Source: Undaria pinnatifida
Taxonomy: Eukaryota > Sar > Phaeophyceae > Laminariales > Alariaceae
Assembly: GCA_012845835.1 (NCBI GenBank)
Contig: JABAKD010000016.1
Span: 6,417,919 to 6,481,918 of the forward strand
Length of the DNA: 64,000 bases
Reading direction: 5' to 3'
In this document: piece after piece, positions 11,701-23,700 of the stretch
How positions within the stretch are numbered: position 1 is the stretch's first letter
Layout of the letters: the number at the start of each line of letters is the position of its first letter
Notes under the pieces: generated by a model
What the model was told of the DNA's origin: nothing
Database searches by the model: none
What the model saw: only the letters and a program-made list of their open reading frames with translations
Program-made: the position numbers and the translations under genes

Positions 11701-14700
11701 GAATTTAGCGATGATTCGCCTTCAATTTCACTCTTGAATTTTGCCGACGGAATTGGAGAGTATTATCTGGATACAAAATATTGATTGTTTTTGGGAGCGT
11801 TTGACAACGAAATTGGATAATTTTACCTTTGAGCTGGTGAGGCGGAACGAGATATCGATCGTCCACGTGACATATTCTTTTCAGCACGCGGATTTACCGC
11901 GGGAGTCTTTTGACCATCACCACCGTAGTTGTGCGATCAACTCATGGTGATATTAATTGGAGGTCGAGCTGGCAGGATGCTTGATTTATTTCAACAGGTA
12001 GAGTATATAATTATGATGAATGCTGGCTTCCACAGTTAATTGAAGAACACACGTCCTGATCAATGTCCTGTAATACCAACGCGTGTTGAGAGCTTGGTGT
12101 GGACTAAACCAGAGTGGAACTGGTTGGACGAAATGTGGCTTGACTCCAGAGTGGGGGAGTTTGACTCCGGAGTGGGGGAGTGATATGTTGGCTCGATGCT
12201 CTTATACTTTACTTTGATTTGGGATCTGAGGGTGGTATTTTTGAGTTTGCATTAATCTATAATGGAATGAGCATTATCATGACAGTTGTCACGAGCAGGA
12301 GGGATGTAAGATTCACTATGTGCTCGTATAAATGTCCGAGAATCGAACTCGGGTCTAGCGTTGATACCAATAGTTGTACTAGTTTTAATTTTGCCTGGGG
12401 CATGTTGAAAACGAAAGTATCTATCACCAGAATTTTGCTTGATCGAAGATTTGGAAGTATACTAATCTGAGAGAACAATATTGTCAGGTTTTGGGGTTAT
12501 TTTTGGCTTGATTTATTGAACCACAATCGAACACTTTTCCCTACTGCACTCTGGATCGCCCATATTTTTATCAGCGATTTCCGTTACGAAAACTGCCGCG
12601 CGGTTCAATTCCGCTAGCTACGGTGTTGGGTATCAATATTCGGGTTTTTGGAGCAGAGCGGTATTGTTTTTAATTGACATTGGACATTTGAGGCATGTAC
12701 TTTACTTGAGTAAGTAAGGTTTTGGATGGTGCGCTTTGGTTGAACGTTATCATGACGCACATAGGCAGGGGGAATGTTGGTTTATGCCTGCGCACAAGTC
12801 TGGTGTATGACGTGTATGGCTGCATAGAATCTACGGAGATGGCAGAGTAGCACTATTGATATGATTGGCGGTCGCAATCTTCGATATGTCTGAGTTGAGC
12901 CCCTTTTGGCTCAGTCCATAGTGCGTCCATATTAAGTGCATGTTCAGTGCATGTTTAGAGTGTTCTCCGGGACTCCGTTACTTCAATATACATGTTTTCT
13001 ATCTTCTTATCTTCTCCGCCTGATGGTCCCTCGTCGGGTACCGAGAGCAATCTCCCCGTGAGTCACCCTACGCCGGGCATAAAGATAGTCGATTAGACTT
13101 TGTCGATCGATGTTGCTTTGCGCTCCGGGTGCGGTTCGCACGAGTGGTATACCTGAAGACTTGAAACAAAGTGAACAAGGATGTGGGATACCGTTGCTGG
13201 CTCTGTTATCCGGGCACCTCCGACGAGGCACGCCCCACAAGCGGTCCCAACGCGAAAGCGGCACACGAAGGTCAACTTTGTGAACAATCAGCCGATAACA
13301 GTGAACCCTTTTGTTTACTCGTGTACAGCCACCAATTTGACGAGTGCAGGCGTCTGGTAAGAACGTGCAGCAGCAGCAGGAGTACAGGTGTCGTGCTGCA
13401 CGTGCACGTGTCGTACAGCTCCTTGCGTTGCAGTAGTTGTCAGTAGGATACCTCCCCTACCCAAGCGGCTCCGGCTGCTTCGTGTGGCCGATGGTGTAAT
13501 GGTCACTCTCGTCACTATCGTCATTTGTCCCCGACGCGACATGTTATTCCTTGTGAAACTTCAAGAAGATTAACACGGACGATCTTAGGCGTCATGGAAA
13601 AAAACACGATGGAACGACCACCTCCAATTTTTGCGTTCTGGTGGAAAAGCCAGTCGGATGGAAATCGAGCAGAGGCGGACGGGCCGGCTAAGATATATTG
13701 TCGCCTGAACTACATACTAAAGCGCGAGAGGGTGAGTTAGCATTACTCGATGGAAATCGACGAGCAGTGGCAACGAAATGCTGAATCCTCTGCGTGATGA
13801 AAATGAACGCTCGTGCTGGGGGCGAGTGGCCACACCTATGACCACAGCTTATCCAGATTTAAAAGCGAAACAATCTCCCCCCTCCTACTTTCCTACCACC
13901 ATTAGAGCGAACTAGAGGGATAGTCAAGGAGTCTCGCCAGACACACGTACGCGCAAAGAAAGGGTGTAGTTGGAATGCGCGTTTCACACAGCCAAGGAGG
14001 TCTGCGATCCCTCGGAAATCATCGCAGAGCTAGAGTATAACGTTCGTGGTAACCCTCATGTAGCCCGCATAGCAGTCACTACATTAGCACCGAACACAAA
14101 AAAGTTAGCGACATTTTCAACGACACGCAAATAGCGCTTTCTGTGCCATTTAGCAAGTTTTGGCATCCCCCCCCTGAAACTTCAATATAGTTGCCAAACT
14201 ATGTTTTAGGTATTTCTCTAGTCCTTCGTGGATGATATAAAGGTTTTTTATTTGTTCCGTGTCCGCTTCTCTTTTTCGCTGATTGCAAAAGCTAAACATA
14301 ATCTGGCCGAAGCGTGCCGTTAACAACAGCCCCTTACCCCCGTGCAAATTAAACACCGACCTTGCCGAAGAGGATCTACGCAGCGAAGGCTGGACTGTTG
14401 TTGTCGTGTCCGATCCTTGAGGCTTTCGGCTCGGAGTTTTAGATTGCCAATTCCTTGACGATGTCAAGCGCGGCGAGACAGGACCACGGCCCTCCAGCTC
14501 GACCATTTTTTTCTCCATTCGTGCTCGTCGTGCAATTTCTCTTTCGAGCGTAAATTGTGTTTTCTCCAGAGCGTGCTGGACCTGCAGCAGGATGCAGCAG
14601 GCACAAACGCAGACACAACGGAGTATTGGCGGCAAAACAGTAAAAAAAGGCACACTTCTCACTGTTGCGTGTTTATAGTGTATAAAGTGTATATAGTATG

Positions 14701-17700
14701 TACACTATGTTAGACGATCGACGCATGCTGCGGTACTAGTGCATGAAGAATACATTCACTTTATGAGGCTCTTGACCTGAGGAGCTCTATACTCTTCAGT
14801 ATACCCTACAGTAAAATCCTACAGTATACCCTACAGTATGCCCTACAGTATGCCCTACAGCACACCCTACAGTATACCCTACAGTATACCAGATAGCATA
14901 CCCTACAGTATACCCCACAGTATACCGTACAGTATACCCTACAGTATACCCTATACAAGCCAAGCTTTTTCTGCCAAAAAAAGTGAGTGAAAGTGTACGT
15001 AGGTATTACACTAGTTGAGGAGCAGCGTCAATCGGAAACGCTTTTGCTAAGAAGTCGTAGTATGTACGCCTATCGCACAGCAGCACGGATCTAACATCGG
15101 GGGGGGGGGGCGGGGGGGGGGGGGGTTCTCCTGTTGCTAAAGGCTAAAACAGCCATTCTTGCATCTGCAGCAGCGACCGGCCGTTCGTTGCCAAGAGCCG
15201 TAACTCGGAGAGGGTATCTAACCACTCGTTCGACATTGTAGTTGAGGGTCACTGTGGACGACACAAATACACCTAACCCTAATCCTATCCCTAACTCCAA
15301 GTCTACCTCCAATCCGATCAAGCAATGTTTAGGGCTAGTCCTGTTCGTTTCGTGCGCAATGTGTGTCAACCGTAGTTTCGAATGAGTGGTAAGCTCTGCT
15401 GATCTCGGAGACCCCAGGCCAGCTCGCTCTGACCTTATCCAGCTCCTGGTGAGTGTTCAGAAGCCTCTCCTCCGCATTCGTGAGCGCGACTTGGTGTTCG
15501 TGCGTCTGCCGTTCTAGCCGCATCCTGAATTCCTGGCAGCGGGCCCTCTCAGCGTTCAACGTGGCCTCTACTGCGGCCATTGCCACGGTGTGAGTGCGCG
15601 ACGCTCTTGCAGCCTCCTCCTTCGCCTTCGCGCGTTCCTGTTTCGATCAACACCAGCACGTCAATACACCAAGAGACTTATCAAGGCGCACGGTATTACA
15701 GTATTATACATCGCCCCCATGTTCTCTGTACACCGATCGCAGGCCACTTGCACTTGTGGCTCAGTAAGTTGCCCAAAAAACGACTTTAACGGGTGTTTTT
15801 TGCTCAGAAAAAGAAAGCATTCCATGTCGTCGGTGCAAATCGCGAAACTGAGAACTGCATGCCATGGGTATGGAAACTGCTACGCGAGTGACGCTGAGTC
15901 ACTGAAAGAAAATGTAGAGTGGATCCCGTGCCGTACAGTACTACCGTGCAATACTACCGTACAATACTACCATTGATGCAACACTACACTATTGATACAA
16001 TACTACCGTATACTTCATCAGACGGTACTTTTGGGGTCCGTCAGTAGCACATTTAGGATATCACACACTAAAACTAGTTTATTACCTCTAAACGGCTGTC
16101 CGTCACAGACCTCTCCTGACATACTTGCTGGGACGGTTTCACAATATTACTTTTTATATTCGACATTTATTTTTAGTTTCGATTTCAGGTCGTAGGAGGT
16201 TTTACGCTAAGCGGTCGCTCGGGCAAAAGCCATGGTCACCCAGGTATTGTCGCTTCTCCCCCTTGGTACATGCCTTCATTTTGATAGCGTGCTATACATC
16301 ATTAAGCATTTCCATTGTTAAAAAGGAAGGTGGCTGGCTGCAACTCCAAGTAGACTCATACCCGTATATCATGCAACGGTGCAGTTTCCACTTTGTCCCG
16401 CTCCGCCATAGCTCTGGAGTATTTGTCCGTCATATCGTCGAGTCGCGCTTGAAGCGATTGAAGCTCGCTTTCAAATTCGATCTGTTGACAAACGACAGGC
16501 GTATTGGTCATTGCTACAGCGGTCACTTTTTCACTTTTTCTGCAAGGTGAAGACACAACCCTGTATGACGTCACCGATCAACCAAGCATAATCGACCAAC
16601 AGAAAAAACACTGCTGTGTGATAAAAACGGATCAATAGGCAAAGCTGCGGGCACCAAATGTTTTTTCTCCAAGCAGGCACATCCGTAAATGTTCGGTATA
16701 GGTATTTCTAGCTCGGTCCGTCAATAAGAAAATATGACAACACGCAGCTGGAAATTGTCAGGCTTACATACTTCGTGTCGGTGCCGTCTTCGTACGTATG
16801 CAAATCCAGGCCCAAAACGGTCAGAACGCTTGCCCTCGGATACGAAATCCGACGTCAGGGACCCAGATTGATCTAAGAGGCTGAAGATTTGTGCCCTACC
16901 GAGGAAACATCTCCTCAAACATCACCTCACTGTGGCATGCCCACCACGATAGCCCCGTGGAAGCGCACCTGGCCGCCATCGCTATGGCCAATAAATGGCC
17001 AAAAGCGGGACTTGCAGTTTCGACGCTTCGATACACCTCTGGCGAATACAACTGTCTATCTTGAACCGAGTATGGCGGGAAAACTATAGGCTTGTGGACC
17101 ATTAACTTGATCACGATGAAGAGACAATCGAAGATGGCGATTTCCAAGCATAGAGGGTGACTCACCTTTTGCAACTGAGCGAGCATGTTGAAGTCGTATT
17201 TACTCCTGTCTCCCCAGACCATGCAATCGAGTGCCGCCGTGTTTTTTCCAGTGTCCTTCGACGAATCGTTGTCAGGATGCTGCAAGGCTGCCTGCGAATA
17301 TATTGGTAGTGAAGATTGGTGGATATTAGTACAGCAGTACAGTATGGATACGTCCAATCCAATTACCCCCCTCACAACAGCGCCCACGTTTCGGGAGGAC
17401 ATTACTTGGAACTTGTGTGTTGATTTTGGCAGTTAAAAAGGGGTTAAGCAAGTCATAGTAAGGCATATCCAACACAACAAACGCGGGCGATTCGCCCTAA
17501 AGAGACAACTGTCGGAAATACATTCAACCAACCCACGGCATGCACAGTAGCGTTTCTGGCTGTCGCAATGCTGTATATCGACCCGTTTGGGACTCATGTG
17601 TAACGACCATAAAAACGACAAGTGCGATCATATAGAGCGACTACCAGCTACTATCAACAATAGGAAGAGCGTGGGGCAGTATCATACAGTTATCAACCGT

Positions 17701-20700
17701 CATGCTGCGCGCGTGTCGTATACCGGAGGCTCCCTGCGCTGCAGTTTGGACACTCACCTTACCCCGTGCCCCGTATGGTCTGGGTTCTTGGTGTGACCGT
17801 TGCTATAACATTTACCTGGTATTTATTGATTTGCGACGTTAGTTTTCTCCTTTGAAGCCCCAAAAGGATTAAAGAGTTAAAGGGTTAACTAGCTATCTAG
17901 TGTGCAGCATGCTGACCTTTGGGAAGATACTCTGCTTGGCACGTTCCTCGATCGCGGTCACCGCGTCCTTGACCGAGACTGCCAGCTCAGACAAGCGCCT
18001 CACCACCGTTTCTGGCGGTCACGTGACAAAAAAACAGAAAATAGACAATACAACGGTTGATGTGGTTAATGCTAAACAAACAAAACGGTTAATGTCAACC
18101 AAAAGAGACAAACAAACAGTTGGTGCCAAATAAATCGGACAAAAAACGGTTACTGGCTGTTTGTGATACCACGGTTCACATACTGGTCTAAGGATAGTTG
18201 GGTTTTCAATTGTGGCAGTAAAACTATCAAACATATCATATCAGACAAAAGCCGGTTAATGTCAAACAAGTTAGACAAAAAACGGTAGATACCAAACAAT
18301 TGAGACATAAACAGTGAATGTCAAACAAGTAGACATGAAACGGCTAATGCCAAACAAAGGAGACATAAAACGGTTAATGCCAAACAAACGAGACGAAAAA
18401 GCGGTTAAACACGAACGACTGCGAGATTGTAGTTTAAACCGCGCCGAAAAATAAGGACCCATTCGAGACGACTGTTACATACGGTTGACCACCCACCACC
18501 AATGCACACGAGATGACGACACATAAATATTCTGCTGCGCGAGGTCCTACAGTAGCGACAACTTAAACTATCTTCCTGTTATCTTGGTGCGATTCGCGCG
18601 GCTGGAACGTCAGGATCCCAACAAACATCGACTTTGTCAGGATTGTGACAAAAATCCACTTTTTCAGCATTGTGCATCAGACATCCACTGTGCAAGACTT
18701 GCATCAGACATCACGTTTTGCTATTGTTCACCTTCTGGATCGTCCCCAAGCGCGCCCTTAACGCTGAGGTCGATGGGTACATCTAGATGCAAGCTGCTTT
18801 GTAGGATTGTCGCCATGCCCTACGATACAACGCGCGGAGGTGACGTCGAGCAGGAGGATAGACCAGGAGGAGGGTTTGGAAAAAGCTACGGCTTCGTTCG
18901 CATCCCATCATGGTGACGACGAGGAGAACAGGGTCGGGAAAGCGTTAAGACTTCGCTTGCAGCCCATCGTGCATTGTGATACGGTCGTGCAGACAACATA
19001 ATTTGCCGCATCATCGTAATACGAGTAAGCGCCGCCCTTCGTTCGCAGTTCTTTTTTCATTGTGAATAGGCCGCATTGTGCACGAGCAAGCGCCCCCCAT
19101 GCAAGCAGTCGCCTACTGGGTGCATTCGAGCAGTGTAAAGATACCCACGGTTTGCATCTGAGCATTTTACTGACAGTAATGATATGCACCTGAGCATTTT
19201 ATAGAGATTAACGACATACCAGGTATATCTAAGCATTTTACTGAGGTTACCGGTATCTCAGAAGACCGACCCGATAGAGGTACAGTAGCTGTCCCTCTAC
19301 AGCGCCGGTTGAGTAGTGCCGGCTGCCCGCTATAGTGCCTGTGCAATCGCTTCGCCCAGATGGGGACAACCAGTAGTGGCAAGATACGGAGTAGTGCAGG
19401 TTGCCGCTATATCATAGTTCCGGCATTTCCGGTTGGCGCATATCGGCACTAGCGCATATCGGCACTATATAGAGAATAGAGGAGACTACTGTAACTCAAA
19501 ATATAGACCGCCTCGTAAGCCGTAACGAAAAGACACAGCAACGAACGGTGACCCCGGTAGCTCCTCAGCCCACATGGCACGAGGTGGCAGGCCAATGTAG
19601 ACCTTGGCAGCGCGAGCGGTTGTAACGGGTGAACGCAGTTGACGCGTGCTGAGGTATAACTTTTGGCCAAAACGTTCATGATTGACGGGGACTCTTCAAC
19701 TGAGGGGCTACCCAGCACTGCGACCCAGTGTCGTTGGAATGCTGTTTAGTTTATACTATACTACAATATTCGTTATGTACGTAGGCCTGGCGCTGTGTGA
19801 TTATTTTCCAAAGTGAGTGTTTGTGTGAGGGACAGTAGGGAGGACATGAGGCGAGGATCCTCCGAAACTAAAAGCGATACTGTATCATCATCCCTATGAA
19901 CATAGCATGCGTCCATCATGGGGAGCTAGCAGACACCAGCATGCCCATGCCACGACCACGACGGTGCATACCTTCCACGGGTTGGACAGGTCAGATTTTT
20001 ATTGATGATCTATATGATCTGCAGAGCATCATCATTGTCTTTCAGGGAAGACAGATCCCTGATCTAAATGATCTGCATGACCTGTATACAGTAGATCATG
20101 TCGGGTGAGGACCGGACAATCTGAATAATCTAGCGCGTGTTTTCCTGGGTTGGATCTGAACTACACATATCCTGCACAGCATTCCATAACGACAGATCTA
20201 AAGTATGTAGATTACATAGATGATATAGATGATCTAGATGACCTATTAATAGGTCGTGATCTGTCCGATGTGTGAAATAGTTCATACCTTGACAACACGC
20301 ATCATCCTGGCAGCAGCTTCCCTTTCCTTGTCCCCCACAGCTTGCGCCTCTGACAGTCGCCTCTGCGCCTCCGTCTAACGTCGAGAAATACATGAGGTAG
20401 ACAAGATGCATAGGGAAAACGGGGGGCGGGGTCATCATTATTGCTATGCATGGCCGAAGTCTGTCAGATCATACCCCCCCGCACCCCTACAGTGCCGGGA
20501 TGGAGCACGTCGGGTTTCCACCGACCAGGCAGTTATTACTTGCTCCAAGCGCGAAGCGCCGTGAGATGTTCGGGGAGCGGGGGGGGGGCGGGGGTACTCA
20601 TTAGTTGCTTGCCTTAGTCATTTGACCGTTGACAGCGCATCTCTTTCAACACGGAATACCGTTTCTACTGCCAGTAGAGACACCTGCAACACTTGGGCGA

Positions 20701-23700
20701 CCATTTATTTCTTCGATATACTATGTTGAGTTTTGCTTCTTATTGTATCCCCTTCCTGTTTGGCCTTTTGTGGCCACCATCTAACTCCTAGGATAGCGCT
20801 CGTGTTCTCGATAATATCGGGATTTTGTTCATTTTAGGGCCGCTGCCGACGGACGGATAGCTCTCCACATCGCGTGTTACACAAACATGGCAAACGAAGC
20901 ACTAAAAAAAAAACTTGTCACCTGCTTTCGGTTGGCTAGGTTGAGAGCTTGCATCAACCGCTCCGCCCTTGACGCCATCCCGTCGGCACACCTGCGCACC
21001 ATGCCCTCGTTTTCGGCTTTGGCATCGCCAAGCTGTGCAGAGAAAGCATAAGAACAAGATTATATTAACACGTTCTTTATTTTTAACGTTGATATGCTTG
21101 GCGAGAGGGTATTCGTTTTCCGATTTGGCATCGATAAGCTGCACAGGGAAAATATCAAAACAAGTAAAAACAACAAGAGTCATAATGTTTTGCGAGAGTC
21201 CTTGTTTTCTTCTTTTGGTATTGCTAAGTTTCACGTACAAACATATTTTTCAATAAAGGTCATTGTATTTGACGCCAAGCTGCATACAGAACACACACAT
21301 ACTTCGAAGTATGATATGAAAAAAGAGTCATATGTTTAGCGAGAGGGTCCTCGTTTTCGGCCTTGGCATTGCCAAGCTGAATGTAGAAAGCACACCAAAC
21401 AAGGGAAAAAAGGGTAATCTTGCTTAGCGAAGAGATCCTTGTTTTCGGCTTTGACGTTGCCAAGCGGGATGGATTAGATGGCTGAATGCAGCGCCAGCGA
21501 TGAGCGTTGCATTGTTGTTCTTTGGGTGATATATTTTAATGTTGGGTGGACAGACGGACGGGCGGACACGATTCGAATCTCCACGATAGAGACTCTAGGT
21601 GCAACTAGGGAATTAACTCGCAAGTAGATTCAAGTATTCTATGCTGTATACGCCTGTGCGATGAAAAAAACGGCATAGCTTAATCGCAAGCGTTCGACAC
21701 TAGCTCTATCTTGGTGCACGTGTTCGGCAGTATAATAGCTCTACCTGGGCGGCCATGCTTCGGAGATCAGAACGCAGTCGAGAGAGTGCTGCGAGCAGCG
21801 CTTTTTGCCCGCCTTTTCCGCTCGAGAAGATCCACGGTTGATGACTCCAACGTGTAGCGCGCCGAACAGCTGAATTGCCATCCCCTCTTCGGGAATCATT
21901 TCCGATGTCTCCCTCACAGGATCCTATCGAGCAATCCTGTTCGCGATGTTCTCTCGTTGTGTCCTGGCGACTCTCTCTATTCGTACCCCCTCCTCGTCCG
22001 TTTGTCTGGGTTGTTGCTGCTGCTACTCCTGATACAGCTGCCGCTGCTCCTCGTCGGTCTGTCCCTGCTGCTGCTACAGCTGCTGCAACTACTGTTTCTG
22101 GGCGTGTTCCTCCTCTGAGGTGGAGTTGGTCCTCTAGCCGTTCGATCGTTTGGTTCTTTTCATCGATACGCGTGATGCTGTGCACGGCAAAAAACGGCAA
22201 GTTTCATGCAGACTGTAGAGCATGAATTTGTGCATATAACGAGGGCTTTAGAACTAACTGTAGCCACGTTTGGAGGGACAATCTACTTGAAAATACTGTG
22301 GGGTCAGTCTTCCAGTTTTAACAGTATTAACCCATTCACTACAGTGCGACATGTATCCAGCTCTCATTCCAATTATTCTGCCCCCCAAAATGTGCTTGCA
22401 GTCCGAAAGGGGTCACGGTCGGGCAGTGAGTCATCCCTCTTCTTTGCTGCAGCACCGCAAGAAACGGGATCATATTGGATTTGGGCGCGAGTAGCCCCAT
22501 AACGACTCGGACCAGTGCGAGCCTCCGTGGGGAATGAGAGTATCCCCCTGTCGTGGGTGTTTTCAACTCTGTCACTACAACTCCAATAAACTATTTTTGA
22601 AAGTAACTGCCAAGGTGTGCACTCGTAGTTTGTCGCAAAGAAACCAAAGACTAATCCGACGGGTTAAGGGCGTTGGGATTATGCTACTTTCACTAACCAC
22701 GGCAGAGGCGTGCTGCGATGGAAGTATCATAGTACACAACACTATTTAATAGCACACTAGTGCAGTACTGTATTATAGCATGTTGTTGGCCAAACACGTT
22801 CTGTCTGACGGGCTCCTGAACTGTTAATAGTACTCCATTACATTACATCACACTCTATTACACTATATTACACTATTACACTACTAGAAACAAACTATTT
22901 TCAACACCGTTGGTCTCAACCATATCGTTCATCATACACCTACTAATAGGTTAAGCTAGGCTATGGGATAAGCTGAGCTAGGCTATGGGATAGGCTCCAG
23001 GATAGGCTAAGCTAGGCTACGGGATAGCCAATGGGTTTAGGCTGTGAGGTGGTTCATCGTATTTTGCGCTTGTCATATGCTGCAATTTTTCTCGATGTCA
23101 GTGTTGAGGCGAGGCGAGGTACAGAGGCGAGGTACAGAGGCGAGGCACAGGACGACTCAAGCGAGGAGTATCATAAAGTTGGTTAATCTTAATGTTATCA
23201 CGTGCTTCCCCTAGTCGTACAATGGCGTGCGTCGGCAACTAACTCAGTAGCTACGTCAGTACCTGTTGCGCCCCATTTGCTCCAGCTTCCAAGCGAGATG
23301 CTTCAGCTCTCCTAGCTCCTGACGGGAGCTGTTGAGGTACCCCTGCGCCTCGGATACCTCTGCTTCAGCCGCTTCCCTCCGCCGAACCTCCTGAACCACG
23401 ACACAATAAGCGGCCATCATAGATGTACACCCCTTTAGATAGAACAACATCATGTTCTAGCGGACAACACATAATGGACTTTGGAATTGCAGTTCTAGAA
23501 GTATAGATTAAGTGGGCAGTAGGACGTCGTGCAGCGAGATATTTGTAACTGTCGGCAAGTTGTTGCAAAGCGGTAGTGCGGTAGTGGTCGGTGGACGGTT
23601 CAGGCAATTCGAAAGGGGTTTCTACTTTTGGCGCCGAACTGCAGTTGTGGAAGGGTTGATACGGTGTTGAAGTCGGCAGGAACTCAAGCAGTTAGATGTT

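Larger units (their letters stand above)
8945..13095 (+). mobile_element. Non-autonomous LTR retrotransposon (about 4.15 kb), no pol visible
   Basis: Two direct repeats of exactly 321 bp (8945-9265 and 12775-13095) differ at about 14 sites with no gap, by eye. Both begin TGTTGG, a common LTR start. The bases before the right copy, AGGCAGGGGGAA, form a polypurine tract, which fixes the orientation as plus. The 3.5-kb interior has only a Gln/Pro-rich repeat ORF set and AT-rich non-coding sequence; no protease, RT or integrase motif is visible, so it would depend on another element. The right LTR edge (ending GATTA) is not a canonical CA, and I see no clean target duplication. It lies in the last intron of the coiled-coil gene in the opposite orientation. 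Confidence 0.8.

Noticed and set aside
14338-14360. Stronger-looking GTAAGG donor for exon 20
   Set aside because: It would end in phase 1, whereas the terminal exon needs phase 2; GTCGGT at 14360 fits.
16721-16885. Possible extra exon with a good GTAAGC or GTATGT donor (LDLHTYEDGTDTKY in one frame)
   Set aside because: Exons 17 and 18 of the coiled-coil gene already join in phase 0 without it, and no acceptor gives a frame that fits both neighbours.
18030-18420. CRISPR-like array of ~36-bp repeats
   Set aside because: Units are contiguous, variable and without unique spacers, in a eukaryotic intron: a minisatellite.
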